Assembly: GCF_025369935.1 (NCBI RefSeq)
Contig: NZ_CP104467.1
Span: 5,091,001-5,155,000, forward strand
Reading direction: 5' to 3'
Length of the DNA stretch: 64,000 bases
Source: Paenibacillus andongensis
Lineage (GTDB): Bacteria; Bacillota; Bacilli; Paenibacillales; NBRC-103111
Each line of letters opens with the position of its first letter. Position 1 is the stretch's first letter. Position numbers and translations under genes: made by a program. The notes under the pieces are model-generated. The model worked only from the letters and a program-made list of their open reading frames with translations, had not been told where the DNA came from and ran no database searches. This document shows positions 7,902 through 15,380 of the stretch, in pieces.

Positions 7902-8411
7902 TTAGACGTTAATCGCAAATAAGCGGACTTCTTCATCTGTACCCGCATAACGGATCATGCTTTCAAAATGCAACCCCAGTTTTTCTAATAGTTTGGCCGA
8001 CGCATGATTATCTTCAGAGGTAATAGCCACAATGCGTTTTAGCTCTAATACTGATTGTGCATAACTCATCACTTCGGAAGCAGCCTCAAAGGCGTATCCT
8101 TTCCCCCAGAACTTAGGAAGAAAAGCAAATCCAATATCTGCATCTTCTAAGAAATCTCTTTTAACCAATCCGCAGATGCCGATCGGAATGCCTCCATCCT
8201 TCAGCTCCGTCAAATAAAATCCGAAACCCAAACGGGCATACATGTCTAGAGCTCCTTTTAACATATAGTCCCGTGCGTCATCGATGTTTCTCACGCCTCT
8301 ATCGCCTATGTACTGGATCCAAGAAGGATCGTTCATTAGCTCAAGGATAAAAGCCGCATCCTCAATGGTTTGGTGACGAAGAATTAGCCGTTCTGTTTCT
8401 AGTACTTTCAT
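7902..8411 (-). CDS. GNAT N-acetyltransferase, RimJ/RimL type
   Basis: A 169-residue acetyltransferase starting LETERLILRHQTIEDA, the hallmark opening of the RimJ/RimL-like group. It has the acetyl-CoA loop FWGKGYAFEAA and the ending SEDNHASAKLLEKLGLHFE. The ATG at 8411 follows GGGGG with 9 bases between. It forms a two-gene unit with the GNAT gene at 7424. Function beyond N-acetylation cannot be read from sequence. Confidence 0.85.
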   Translation of the reverse strand: MKVLETERLILRHQTIEDAAFILELMNDPSWIQYIGDRGVRNIDDARDYMLKGALDMYARLGFGFYLTELKDGGIPIGICGLVKRDFLEDADIGFAFLPKFWGKGYAFEAASEVMSYAQSVLELKRIVAITSEDNHASAKLLEKLGLHFESMIRYAGTDEEVRLFAINV

Positions 8412-8460
8412 TGTAGATGCCCCCAAACGCTTAAAATAGAATATGTATAATTATAACAAA

Positions 8461-8495
8461 GAAAGAGCACCCCCGTACCACAAGAGTGCTCTTTC
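8461..8495 (-). terminator. Terminator of the VOC-DoxX operon
   Basis: A perfect 10-bp inverted repeat, GAAAGAGCAC with GTGCTCTTTC, around a 15-base loop, 51 bases past the DoxX stop. On the minus strand it is followed by T-rich sequence. Confidence 0.75.
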
Positions 8496-8545
8496 ATTCG
8501 TAGCCGACAAAACCAGTCGCCGAAAACAATAGAGATAATGCTTTC

Positions 8546-8914
8546 TTAAGATAAAGGAAGAATCAGACCATCTGCATTCATAATGGTTAGAATGATGATT
8601 AGCGCAGTAAAAACGATGGCCGGTGCTGTTTTGCTGATTGGATCTTTGACCCTGAAATGCGCGAGACACGCCAATAACATAGTGACTCCAAGCCAAATGC
8701 CAGCCCATGCAACCGCCCCTACATACCAGTAGCCGATGATGAGTAATGCTGCTCCGACTAACTGGACGATACCTGTGACGACACGAAACCACTGTGGTAG
8801 CCCAAGATTCTTGAAAATATCAACCCAGTATTTGGCCCCTGCGATCTTGGCGCCTCCTGAAAAGGCATAGTATAAAACTAGCAGACTTTGAAGTACGATG
8901 GAAAATACAGTCAT
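8546..8914 (-). CDS. DoxX-family membrane protein
   Basis: A 122-residue protein with four predicted membrane helices (about 1-20, 42-65, 70-88, 98-118) and the DoxX-like N-terminal stretch YYAFSGGAKIAGAKYWVDIF. DoxX-type proteins are small membrane proteins linked to redox and stress functions, often found beside ECF sigma factors of the ECF41 type. It starts 21 bases after the VOC gene with a GGGAGG site, so the two are co-transcribed. Confidence 0.85.
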   Translation of the reverse strand: MTVFSIVLQSLLVLYYAFSGGAKIAGAKYWVDIFKNLGLPQWFRVVTGIVQLVGAALLIIGYWYVGAVAWAGIWLGVTMLLACLAHFRVKDPISKTAPAIVFTALIIILTIMNADGLILPLS

Positions 8915-8935
8915 ATGGATTTCCTCCCTAATTGA

Positions 8936-9361
8936 TTACTGGCGACCTTTTGTAAGGATTCGGAACGTGATGCCGAATTTATCCGTAACATTGCCATAAG
9001 CGGGGCTGAAGAAACTAGCTTGAAGCGGATTGTTCACTTGACCATCTTCCTTCAATGCTTCAAAATATTGGGTAGCTTTATCTTTATCGTTGGTTTGAAC
9101 AACTATGGTGATTTGTGTTCCCTTCTCGTAGGTGCTTCCTGTGATATGATCGGTAATCTGTAGTTCCGAATCGCCGATTTTCAAGATAGCGTAATTAACC
9201 CAGTCCTTCTTTTCCGGAGGCAGTGGAGCTTTGGGATCTTCCGGCATGTCACCGAATCGCAGCATATAGGCGACCTTGGCATCCAGTGCCTTTACGTAAA
9301 AATCTATTGCTTCCTGGGCACTTCCATTCATTTCAAGAAAAGGTATCAAACAAGTACTCAC
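8936..9361 (-). CDS. VOC-superfamily protein, PhnB/YjdN-like
   Basis: A 141-residue glyoxalase-fold protein of the PhnB/YjdN group. Typical features are LIPFLEMNGSAQEAIDFY at the start, GDSELQITDH in the middle, and SPAYGNVTDKFGITFRI at the end. I choose the GTG at 9361 because AAGGAG lies 9 bases upstream; the TTG at 9370 abuts the SD. Catalytic activity is unknown for most members. It is the first gene of the operon divergent from the ECF sigma factor and carries a matching ECF-type promoter. Confidence 0.85.
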   Translation of the reverse strand: MSTCLIPFLEMNGSAQEAIDFYVKALDAKVAYMLRFGDMPEDPKAPLPPEKKDWVNYAILKIGDSELQITDHITGSTYEKGTQITIVVQTNDKDKATQYFEALKEDGQVNNPLQASFFSPAYGNVTDKFGITFRILTKGRQ

Positions 9362-9445
9362 AATAAACAACTCCTTAGTTTAAATGTTCTTTCAGGGGCA
9401 CCCCGGTATTCTTCCTATGATCCGGTTTCCCTTGTCACTTACTAT

Positions 9446-9472
9446 GTCGTAAGTCAGCGAGGAAACGTGACG
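9446..9472 (-). promoter_or_regulatory. ECF-type promoter of the VOC-DoxX operon
   Basis: On the minus strand CGTCACG (9472-9466), a 16-bp spacer, then CGAC (9449-9446). The element shares GTCACGTTT at the start and TACGACATA at the end with the promoter of the sigma-factor gene on the other strand. This resembles the TGTCACA-16-CGTC motif described for ECF41 sigma factors. Confidence 0.75.
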
Positions 9473-9526
9473 GATACGGGTGAAATTTTTTTAGGATGAG
9501 TAAAATGCAGATTTCGTACATCTCCC

Positions 9527-9553
9527 TGTCACGTTTGCCCAGTTTCGTACGAC
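9527..9553 (+). promoter_or_regulatory. ECF-type autoregulatory promoter of the sigma gene
   Basis: TGTCACG (9527-9533), a 16-bp spacer, and CGAC (9550-9553), 38 bases before the ATG. It is the mirror of the promoter at 9446-9472, supporting autoregulation and control of the divergent operon by the same sigma factor. Confidence 0.75.
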
Positions 9554-9591
9554 ATATAAGTAAAAAGGAACCGAAGGAAGGAATATGATAT

Positions 9592-10470
9592 ATGAACGAT
9601 CATGAATGGCTTGTGGAACAATTCGAGGCGCATCGAAATCACCTGCAAAAGGTGTCTTACCGGATGCTCGGATCTTTAAGCGAAGCGGATGATGCTGTAC
9701 AGGAGTCATGGATTCGTCTTAGCCGCACCGATACTAGAGAGGTCGAGAATATGGGGGGTTGGCTGACAACGATAGTCTCTAGGGTGTGTCTGGATCTGCT
9801 GCGAAATCGTAAATCGCGGCGTGAGGAGCTTACGCTGGTGGATGTACCTGAACCGGTTAATAGCCGTCAGGACGAAAGCAATCCTGAGCACGAAACATTG
9901 TTGGCCGACTCTGTTGGTCTTGCGATGCTGATGGTCCTTGGAAATTTGAATCCCGCCGAACGCATCTCATTCGTATTGCACGATATTTTCGCCTTATCTT
10001 TCTCGGAGATCGCCCCGATTATAGGGCGTAACGAAGTTGCAGCCAGACAACTTGCAAGCCGTGCACGCCGTCGGGTTCAGGGAGCGAAAGCGACTGCGGA
10101 TTCAGAGGATTTCAAGCGAAAACGGGAGCTTGTAGATGCTTTCCTAGCTGCGTCGCGTTCTGGAGATTTTGAGAAGCTTCTTGCGGTATTAGATCCCGAT
10201 GTTGTGCTCCGACAAGACCCTGCGTTTCCTCCGGTCGCAGCATGGCCAGTTGTTCACGGTGCGGAAGCTGTGGCCAAGGGCTTCGCTGGTCGCGCTCAGG
10301 GTGCACGGCCGGTGCTCGTGAACGGATCTGTAGGCGTGGTTGTTGCTCCTCGCGGTCAAATGCTTTTCGTACTCGAACTCAAAATTGTGAATGGCAAGAT
10401 CACCGAGATCGACATGATTGCCGATCAAGCGCGCGTTCGCCAGCTCGACTTAGCAGAAATGAAGGATTGA
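9592..10470 (+). CDS. ECF sigma factor with SnoaL-like C-terminal domain (SigJ/ECF41-like)
   Basis: A 292-residue RNA-polymerase sigma-70 factor. Region 2 (about 10-75) includes YRMLGSLSEADDAVQESW and GGWLTTIVSRVCLDLLR. Region 4 (about 110-165) includes LNPAERISFVLHDIFALSF and the helix-turn-helix AVARQL-type segment (NEVAARQLASRARRRV). Residues 170-285 form a SnoaL-like domain that in the ECF41/SigJ group replaces a separate anti-sigma factor. The linker has DVPEPV, recalling the WLPEP linker of ECF41, but the DGGGR motif of ECF41 is not visible; the corresponding part reads LRQDPAFPPVAAWP. So it may be a SigJ-like relative. No anti-sigma gene is adjacent. Its promoter and that of the VOC-DoxX operon share one motif. 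Confidence 0.9.
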   Translation: MNDHEWLVEQFEAHRNHLQKVSYRMLGSLSEADDAVQESWIRLSRTDTREVENMGGWLTTIVSRVCLDLLRNRKSRREELTLVDVPEPVNSRQDESNPEHETLLADSVGLAMLMVLGNLNPAERISFVLHDIFALSFSEIAPIIGRNEVAARQLASRARRRVQGAKATADSEDFKRKRELVDAFLAASRSGDFEKLLAVLDPDVVLRQDPAFPPVAAWPVVHGAEAVAKGFAGRAQGARPVLVNGSVGVVVAPRGQMLFVLELKIVNGKITEIDMIADQARVRQLDLAEMKD

Positions 10471-10511
10471 TGGGTCAGATTCAAAGAGCTACAATAACAT
10501 TAAATATGAAT

Positions 10512-10560
10512 ACAAAGCACAAAAACGCACTGTCTTCGACAATGCGTTTTTGTGCTTTGT
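10512..10560 (+). terminator. Strong terminator of the sigma gene
   Basis: An 18-bp perfect inverted repeat: ACAAAGCACAAAAACGCA pairs with TGCGTTTTTGTGCTTTGT around a 13-base loop, with T-rich flanks. Confidence 0.8.
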
Positions 10561-10740
10561 TGAAGATCATGTCTTTACTGCTTTTTCCATCTGAAACAGC
10601 CAAAGGTGTATTGCCTAAAGTAACTCATAACCAGGAATAGCACTCATACAATTTGTTCTCACTCTCAGTAGGATTCAGTTTTCTCACGAATGCTCACTTA
10701 TTCGCAGGATCTCACCTTTGCCAGCTATGCGGAAGTGTAG

Positions 10741-10914
10741 CTAATGTTTTAGCATTTCGGAATTGTAGCCGGGGCTAAGGTTGTTATATCTGTTGAATAG
10801 CGGTTCCCACGGTGCGATGACAGCTGTTACCACTTTATGGATGAAAATCGGATCGTTCAATGCAATTTGCTCCGCCTCACTATCATTTCTCGTAATCTCT
10901 TGAATTGAGTTCAT
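10741..10914 (-). CDS. Small hypothetical protein (57 aa)
   Basis: Begins MNSIQEITRNDSEAEQ and ends with NRYNNLSPGYNSEMLKH. It starts 3 bases after the stop codon of the upstream gene (10918), suggesting translational coupling; there is no good separate SD. I do not recognise the family. The tight spacing and a continuous amphipathic sequence argue that it is real. Confidence 0.5.
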   Translation of the reverse strand: MNSIQEITRNDSEAEQIALNDPIFIHKVVTAVIAPWEPLFNRYNNLSPGYNSEMLKH

Positions 10915-10917
10915 TGG

Positions 10918-11526
10918 CTATTCAAAATTAACTTCCTTATCTAAAATTATTTCTTTTGGCGGGTTTTCCATTGGAATAGCATAGGGTTTTAAAGCAAAAC
11001 TTATTTCGCTAATATTATTCGGTAGTTGCGGGGTGACCAGATAGCGTACTTGTGCTTGTCCGCCACCGCCATGAGAACCATTTCTGCGAACTTGGTACTC
11101 TTTGCTCCCTTTCACTTCTAAAAGCAATTGTGGACGAATATGACCAATATGTTCGCCATTTTCGAGAAGCTTTATTTCAAGAAATATAATGCTTCCATTT
11201 TTATGTTGCATCGAATGTGTTAATTGGTACTCAAAATCATCAACGATGGATTTCTGCATAATTGGAATTACACTAAGTAGTTCCCCTGGTTCATCAGGCA
11301 TTACAGAATAGCTACCTTCATTAAGGCTATGGATTAACCAATTAATTTGCGGTATATCCATTTCGTAACTTGACGCCCACTCTTGTATAATTTCCTTCGA
11401 TGGGAAGAATCTTTTACCTTTAGCAAGACTTTTCCGCTCCTTTAAAAGTCTTATTAGACTTTCGTCAATAGATCTAAATTCCTCGTTATATTCGTTTAGC
11501 ATCGGTTTAAATTCACTCCAAGCCAT
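10918..11526 (-). CDS. Hypothetical protein with chorismate-mutase-like helical N-terminus
   Basis: A 202-residue soluble protein. Residues 1-65 (EFRSIDESLIRLLKERKSL, then GKRFFPSKEIIQEWA) recall the helical AroQ chorismate-mutase pattern (ID-x-x-L-x-x-L-x-x-R), but the later helices are not clearly conserved. The remainder appears to be a beta-rich domain (VIPIMQKSIVDDFEYQL, LLLEVKGSKEYQVRRNG, a glycine patch GGGGQAQVRY). I prefer the ATG at 11526 with a GGGAGG site 12 bases upstream; upstream in-frame starts at 11577 or 11637 are possible. No function assigned. It heads a two-gene unit with the 57-residue protein. Confidence 0.7.
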   Translation of the reverse strand: MAWSEFKPMLNEYNEEFRSIDESLIRLLKERKSLAKGKRFFPSKEIIQEWASSYEMDIPQINWLIHSLNEGSYSVMPDEPGELLSVIPIMQKSIVDDFEYQLTHSMQHKNGSIIFLEIKLLENGEHIGHIRPQLLLEVKGSKEYQVRRNGSHGGGGQAQVRYLVTPQLPNNISEISFALKPYAIPMENPPKEIILDKEVNFE

Positions 11527-11697
11527 GTAAGTCTCATTCCTCCCTAGGGGACGTGATAGTTCTTGCCCGAGTTTCATCACAATTCGAACACTAATAATAT
11601 TAACACATATTGGAAGTATGCTGCCCGTTAGTTGCATTCCAACTCATTATTCAACTAGTATCGCATAGTCATGATTGAACAGGGAATGTGAAATCCC

Positions 11698-11725
11698 TTG
11701 ACATCAGAATGCTTTATAGTAATAT
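11698..11725 (+). promoter_or_regulatory. Promoter of the SAM-riboswitch transcript
   Basis: TTGACA (11698-11703) and TAATAT (11720-11725) with a 16-bp spacer, about 26 bases before the start of the riboswitch aptamer. Confidence 0.65.
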
Positions 11726-11751
11726 AGAAATAATCGAATATGTTGAATTTT

Positions 11752-11875
11752 CTTATCAAGAGTAGGTGGAGGGACTAGCCCGATGAAACCCGGCAACCGA
11801 CATACCTTTGTCAAACAAAGGAGTGCACGGTGCTAATTCTTGCGGAAACGCTGCTAAGTGAATCCGGGAGATAAG
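11752..11875 (+). promoter_or_regulatory. SAM-I (S-box) riboswitch
   Basis: The conserved S-box core is plain. P1 forms from CTTATC (11752-11757) with GATAAG (11870-11875). Within it are AGAGTAGGTGGAGGGACTAG, the invariant CCCGATGAAACCCGGCAACC, the P3 hairpin CCTTTGTCAAACAAAGG, and CGGTGCTAATTCTTGC. A terminator follows at 11899-11933. By analogy with known S-boxes, high SAM favours the terminator, so the downstream gene is expressed when methionine/SAM is scarce. Nearly all known S-box targets are methionine, cysteine or SAM transport and metabolism genes. Confidence 0.97.
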
Positions 11876-11898
11876 AGCGAGGATATGACTTTGAATTT

Positions 11899-11933
11899 AT
11901 GACCTTTCTCTGACTCCAGAGAAGGTCATTTTT
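11899..11933 (+). terminator. Riboswitch expression-platform terminator
   Basis: ATGACCTT-T-CTCT pairs with AGAGAAGGTCAT (one bulged T) and is followed by TTTTT. It lies between the SAM aptamer and the gene at 11975. Confidence 0.9.
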
Positions 11934-11974
11934 GCTTTCATGAACTAACTAAATTTGTGTAAAGGAGGGACAGG

Positions 11975-12508
11975 ATGCCGATCACGACTCCTGACAATAT
12001 TACTATGGATGAAGCTGTCGAGTATCACCAGGATATTCATCCCCTTCGTATTACTTTGCTAAATTTGGAAAAAACGGCGATTGGTCTTTCTTTTGAAAGT
12101 TTGCAGCAGTGTAAGATTACCCGAATAGAATGTTTTCGATTTGACAGTGAGCTTGCAGAAAAGCTGAAACTTGGTCATGGGACAGATGATTTCTGCGGGA
12201 TAATTGCAATCTCTACAAATACGGGAGCAGTTGGCTTAAGGAAATTTGCGATCCCTTGTAAAAGCCTGAAGTTCGATTTGACTATGTGGGCTGCTCTTTT
12301 TCAGCGAATCAAGGGTCTGACCTTGATGGAGAGCATGAACTACGCACTACTAAAGCAAGAGGCATGGGGACCCGTGAGATTCGAATTAATTGAGTCAGTA
12401 TTAGTGGAACTAATTGGACAACTTGCATTAAAAAACTACGAGGATCAAAGATACTTCTGGGATCGAGCATACTTATTTGATCATACGCAAGCGTACATCT
12501 CTTTTTAA
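11975..12508 (+). CDS. SAM-riboswitch-controlled protein, possible enolase-superfamily N-domain relative
   Basis: A 177-residue cytoplasmic protein; the ATG at 11975 has GGAGGG upstream. I do not recognise it with certainty. The order of motifs KITRIECFRF, LKLGHGTDDFCGIIAIS, TGAVGL, then a helical RIKGLTLMESM and ESVLVELIGQLALKN resembles the capping N-terminal domain of muconate-lactonising/mandelate-racemase enzymes (the IDIALWDIKGK-type helix corresponds to ESVLVELIGQL). The catalytic barrel that should follow, about 200 residues, is missing; a terminator follows at 12528. It could be a stand-alone domain or a truncated enzyme. The S-box implies a link to methionine/SAM supply. Confidence 0.75.
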   Translation: MPITTPDNITMDEAVEYHQDIHPLRITLLNLEKTAIGLSFESLQQCKITRIECFRFDSELAEKLKLGHGTDDFCGIIAISTNTGAVGLRKFAIPCKSLKFDLTMWAALFQRIKGLTLMESMNYALLKQEAWGPVRFELIESVLVELIGQLALKNYEDQRYFWDRAYLFDHTQAYISF

Positions 12509-12527
12509 GAGATTGTGGTACGAAGCT

Positions 12528-12565
12528 CAAGGAGTAGCTTTCGAGGCTGCTGCTCCTTGTTTGTT
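12528..12565 (+). terminator. Terminator of the riboswitch-controlled gene
   Basis: CAAGGAGTAGC pairs with GCTGCTCCTTG (one G-T pair) and is followed by TTTGTTTTCC. Confidence 0.75.
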
Positions 12566-12661
12566 TTCCTTTAACTTACGAGATAAACCAGAACGGGATA
12601 ACCCCAGAAGTAATCTTCATATTTGAGGTATGAATACCATTCGCATTCAATATATTTGGGG

Positions 12662-13408
12662 TCATATCCATTCACCGTCATTCGGAATAACGACTTTATT
12701 GAGTAAATTTTTTGAGGATAATTTACTGCGTAGCATCTCGCGTGTTATAAGGCAATGATTGATCGTATCCATATGAACAGCAACTACACGAGTATATGGC
12801 GCGTATGCGATAAGCTCGAATACGTCATCTTCATCCATCGTAATCGCATCGCCGTTCACGAATCTTGCCCCTCCAGCGTTGATAATTGTCATATTGGGTT
12901 TATAGGTAACAAGTGCGGTCCTCACATCCTCACACCAGATCGTATCTCCCGCGATATACAGTGTGGGCTCCCCCTGTGCCTGAAAGACAAAGCCGGATAC
13001 CTGCCCCATTTTCTGACCAATTTCACCAGTTCCATGCTGGCCACCCGTACGATGAATGGTTATTCCCTGGAAGTTCACGGAGGTTTGAATCTCCGTTATA
13101 TCTGTAAATCCAGAAGAGCTGATAGCATCCCTATCACCATGCTGGCATAATATTGCCGACGACTTGGGTAGCATCCGTGTTGCCGTTTCGTCCCAGTGGT
13201 CGCGGTGCAAATGCGTTACGAGGACAGCTTTCGGAGCGAGCCACGCGTCCAGCGCGCCGGGCAATGGGACGAGTGGATTGCGCCGTTCGTTACTAGAATT
13301 GGCGATCGGCGGATTGACTCCCTGATCACTGAACATAGGGTCGATTAAGAAGGTTGCTCCTGCATATTCCAACCATAAAGTCGCATGGCGAATGAGTTGA
13401 ATGTTCAT
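12662..13408 (-). CDS. MBL-fold metal-dependent hydrolase, UlaG-like
   Basis: A 248-residue metallo-beta-lactamase-fold enzyme. Its metal-binding motif is H66-L-H68-R-D70-H71 (THLHRDHWDE), with later ligands in GGQHGTG and AGDTIWCEDV. The opening IQLIRHATLWLEYAGATFLI is typical of the L-ascorbate-6-phosphate-lactonase-like (UlaG) branch, whose members are mostly uncharacterised hydrolases. A GGGGG site precedes the ATG. It is divergent from an Lrp/AsnC-type regulator 125 bp away, which probably controls it. Substrate unknown. Confidence 0.87.
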   Translation of the reverse strand: MNIQLIRHATLWLEYAGATFLIDPMFSDQGVNPPIANSSNERRNPLVPLPGALDAWLAPKAVLVTHLHRDHWDETATRMLPKSSAILCQHGDRDAISSSGFTDITEIQTSVNFQGITIHRTGGQHGTGEIGQKMGQVSGFVFQAQGEPTLYIAGDTIWCEDVRTALVTYKPNMTIINAGGARFVNGDAITMDEDDVFELIAYAPYTRVVAVHMDTINHCLITREMLRSKLSSKNLLNKVVIPNDGEWI

Positions 13409-13533
13409 TTAAATACCCCCTGAATGGTTCATTAGTTATAATATTGATGATAGCATCGGCCCAGCGTCAGATACATAACTTCATGAACGTATTCAGTTAG
13501 ATTTACTTTCACCTTGAAAGGAGAGCATGCCAA

Positions 13534-13962
13534 ATGGCCAATCAATCAATTGACGATATTGACCTGCAGATTTTGCAAGCTTTGCTAAACAACGCGCTCC
13601 TCACCCACAAGGAGATCGGAGAGATTGTTCATCTCACTGGACAGGCGGTTGGTGCACGAGTACGCAAACTGCAAGATCTAGGAGTTATCGATGGGTATAC
13701 GATTCGTTGGAATCCCGAGAGAATCGGGCTCAACGTTCACGCCTTTCTAATCGTGTTCATGAACTCGAATCAAGCGCATCAAGCCTTCCGTAAATTCGTC
13801 CATTCGGCCGAGTCCGTGACGGAGGTGCATCGCGTAGGCGGAGAAGGCTGCTATTGGCTATGCATTCGGACCAGCGACGGTTCCGAGTTGAACAAGCTGT
13901 TGGAGGAAGTTCTGAAGTACGGAAATTATAAGCTCAGCCTATCAATTGAGAAGATCAAATAG
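13534..13962 (+). CDS. Lrp/AsnC-family transcriptional regulator
   Basis: A 142-residue regulator. The N-terminal helix-turn-helix reads SIDDIDLQILQALLNNA, then EIGEIVHLTGQAVGARVRKL and GVIDGYTIRWNPERIG. The C-terminal RAM-type domain (about 65-140) includes TEVHRVGGEGCYWLCIRT. Such proteins usually form octamers and bind amino acids. Likely regulator of the divergent MBL-fold hydrolase (inference from position). Confidence 0.92.
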   Translation: MANQSIDDIDLQILQALLNNALLTHKEIGEIVHLTGQAVGARVRKLQDLGVIDGYTIRWNPERIGLNVHAFLIVFMNSNQAHQAFRKFVHSAESVTEVHRVGGEGCYWLCIRTSDGSELNKLLEEVLKYGNYKLSLSIEKIK

Positions 13963-14164
13963 CTCCGTTAGTTCAATTGAATTTTTTTCAATTTGGACCC
14001 AATGGTCTGCCTGGCGTTATGAGTCATTCTCATTCCGCTCTTTCGTTTTATGCTTTCTTCATTTTGATTTATTCCTGATGCAAAGTCCATAACGGGGTAC
14101 GGAATAACCAAAAGCTTCATATCATGACATCAGGCCAAATAATTAGGATGCGGGGTTGGATGGT

Positions 14165-14374
14165 ATGATAGCAAACGAATGGCGGCAACCCGAAGCCGTT
14201 GGAAATGTCGGAACGGTATGGCCGCCCGGGATTACCGGTGTCAAGATCTATGGGAGCCTTCCTCCGGGAGTGCATTTTATCGGACCGGTACATGGTTATT
14301 TCCATTTTCCAAATCACATGATTGCACCAATGTATCTAGGATTTTCGAGTGTCGGCACGTATCTGTATTATTAG
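14165..14374 (+). CDS. Small Gly/Pro/aromatic-rich hypothetical protein (69 aa)
   Basis: Begins MIANEWRQPEAVGNV and is rich in glycine, proline, histidine and aromatic residues (VWPPGITGVKIYGSLPPGVH, then YFHFPNHM), ending in three tyrosines within YLYY. A GGGG site precedes the ATG by about 9 bases. The composition recalls small spore-coat-type proteins of bacilli, but I do not recognise it. Overlapping frames on both strands are also open, so the call is tentative. Confidence 0.4.
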   Translation: MIANEWRQPEAVGNVGTVWPPGITGVKIYGSLPPGVHFIGPVHGYFHFPNHMIAPMYLGFSSVGTYLYY

Positions 14375-14549
14375 AAATTTGAGGCCGCAAGGCCGCAGAG
14401 CCACCGACAACCTCTATTGCACCATCCTGCCCTTTCAATTGAAAAAGAGGAGCTGCATCGACTGCAAGCTCCCCCCGCTATCTATCGTTATCGTTAGGTA
14501 ATCATTTTAAGCTGTCGAGCCAGTTACTAGCATTTTTTATAAATAAACC

Positions 14550-15050
14550 CTAAAACATCCGTCCACGTACCCATTCACTTATTTGAAAAGCCACTTCATT
14601 TACTCCTGTTTCAGAAGTATCAACGGTCGGCATTGGTGGTGTGTATGCATTGTCAGCATTTTCAAGCAACCATTTGGCAAAGGATTTATGATCTTGAATC
14701 ATTTCCTCTGACCAGTTCCTTGCACGTAATCGTAATTCACGGGTTTCATCGTCACAATGTAAGTTCAAATAGTAAATATGCTTGAAGTATGGATAATCCT
14801 CACACTTTTCAACATCCCAAGGCATCATGGTTCCACATATGATAGATACACGTCCGCTTTCAGCGATATTTCTAGCAACACGAAGCCAAATATTTTGAAT
14901 TTTGCTCCAATCGTCTCCAACAAATGGATGAATAGCATCAATGTCGAAAATATCAACATCTGGTAATAACCCTCTGAGATCCTTAATAACTGTTGTCTTC
15001 CCTGAACCACTTGCACCTGTTACTATAAACAACGGTAATGTTTCGTCCAT
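14550..15050 (-). CDS. P-loop nucleoside-kinase-like ATPase
   Basis: A 166-residue protein with a Walker A motif GASGSGKTT (12-20), an acidic substrate-side segment (DVDIFDIDAIHPFVGDDW), and a lid-like arginine-rich stretch RELRLRARNWSEE. It ends in a helix (VAFQISEWVRG). The size and layout fit AAA-17/18-type small-molecule kinases. Substrate unknown. It is a monocistronic gene as far as visible. Confidence 0.8.
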   Translation of the reverse strand: MDETLPLFIVTGASGSGKTTVIKDLRGLLPDVDIFDIDAIHPFVGDDWSKIQNIWLRVARNIAESGRVSIICGTMMPWDVEKCEDYPYFKHIYYLNLHCDDETRELRLRARNWSEEMIQDHKSFAKWLLENADNAYTPPMPTVDTSETGVNEVAFQISEWVRGRMF

Positions 15051-15195
15051 AATTCTTCCCCCTTGAAATGTTATAAATTATTTTCTACCTTAGGAGAAAA
15101 ACCAAATATTGTAAAGTGAAAGTTTGAGTTAGCTTGCTACGATATGAGAAAAACGGCTTAAGACGTATAAGTTTTAAACACCGCTTGCTTACGTG

Positions 15196-15380
15196 TTGTT
15201 GCATTTTGTACAACATTTCGCATGCTAATTAGCGTTTTTCGCGTCATTGTTGCATTCCACATACAACAATTTCGGCCAAAATCCGCTCAATCTCACAAAA
15301 AAGGGATAAATTGTTGTACATCATACAACATCTGCAGCAAACCCAGAAAAAACCAAGGAAATTGTTGTACATTGTACAAC
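15196..15380. repeat. Phased palindromic repeat array (copy 1)
   Basis: Four near-palindromes of the form TTGTTG-x(7-9)-CAACA: 15196-15215, 15247-15269, 15311-15330 and 15362-15380. Start-to-start intervals are 51, 64 and 51 bp. The spacers differ from each other but resemble those of the array at 59.0 kb; a mini-palindrome GCTAATTAGC lies at 15224-15233 in the first spacer. Flanks match the copy at 7.3 kb. It occupies the 525-bp gap between the kinase and the isomerase genes; no gene is visible there. Confidence 0.85.

Noticed and set aside
8451..8792. 113-codon minus-strand frame overlapping the DoxX gene
   Set aside because: It overlaps the DoxX frame and the terminator, and its Ser/His/Arg-rich sequence lacks membrane segments or motifs.
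15196..15380. CRISPR array
   Set aside because: Repeats are short imperfect palindromes, the spacer lengths alternate between about 31 and 41 bp, spacers are related between distant copies, and no cas genes are present.
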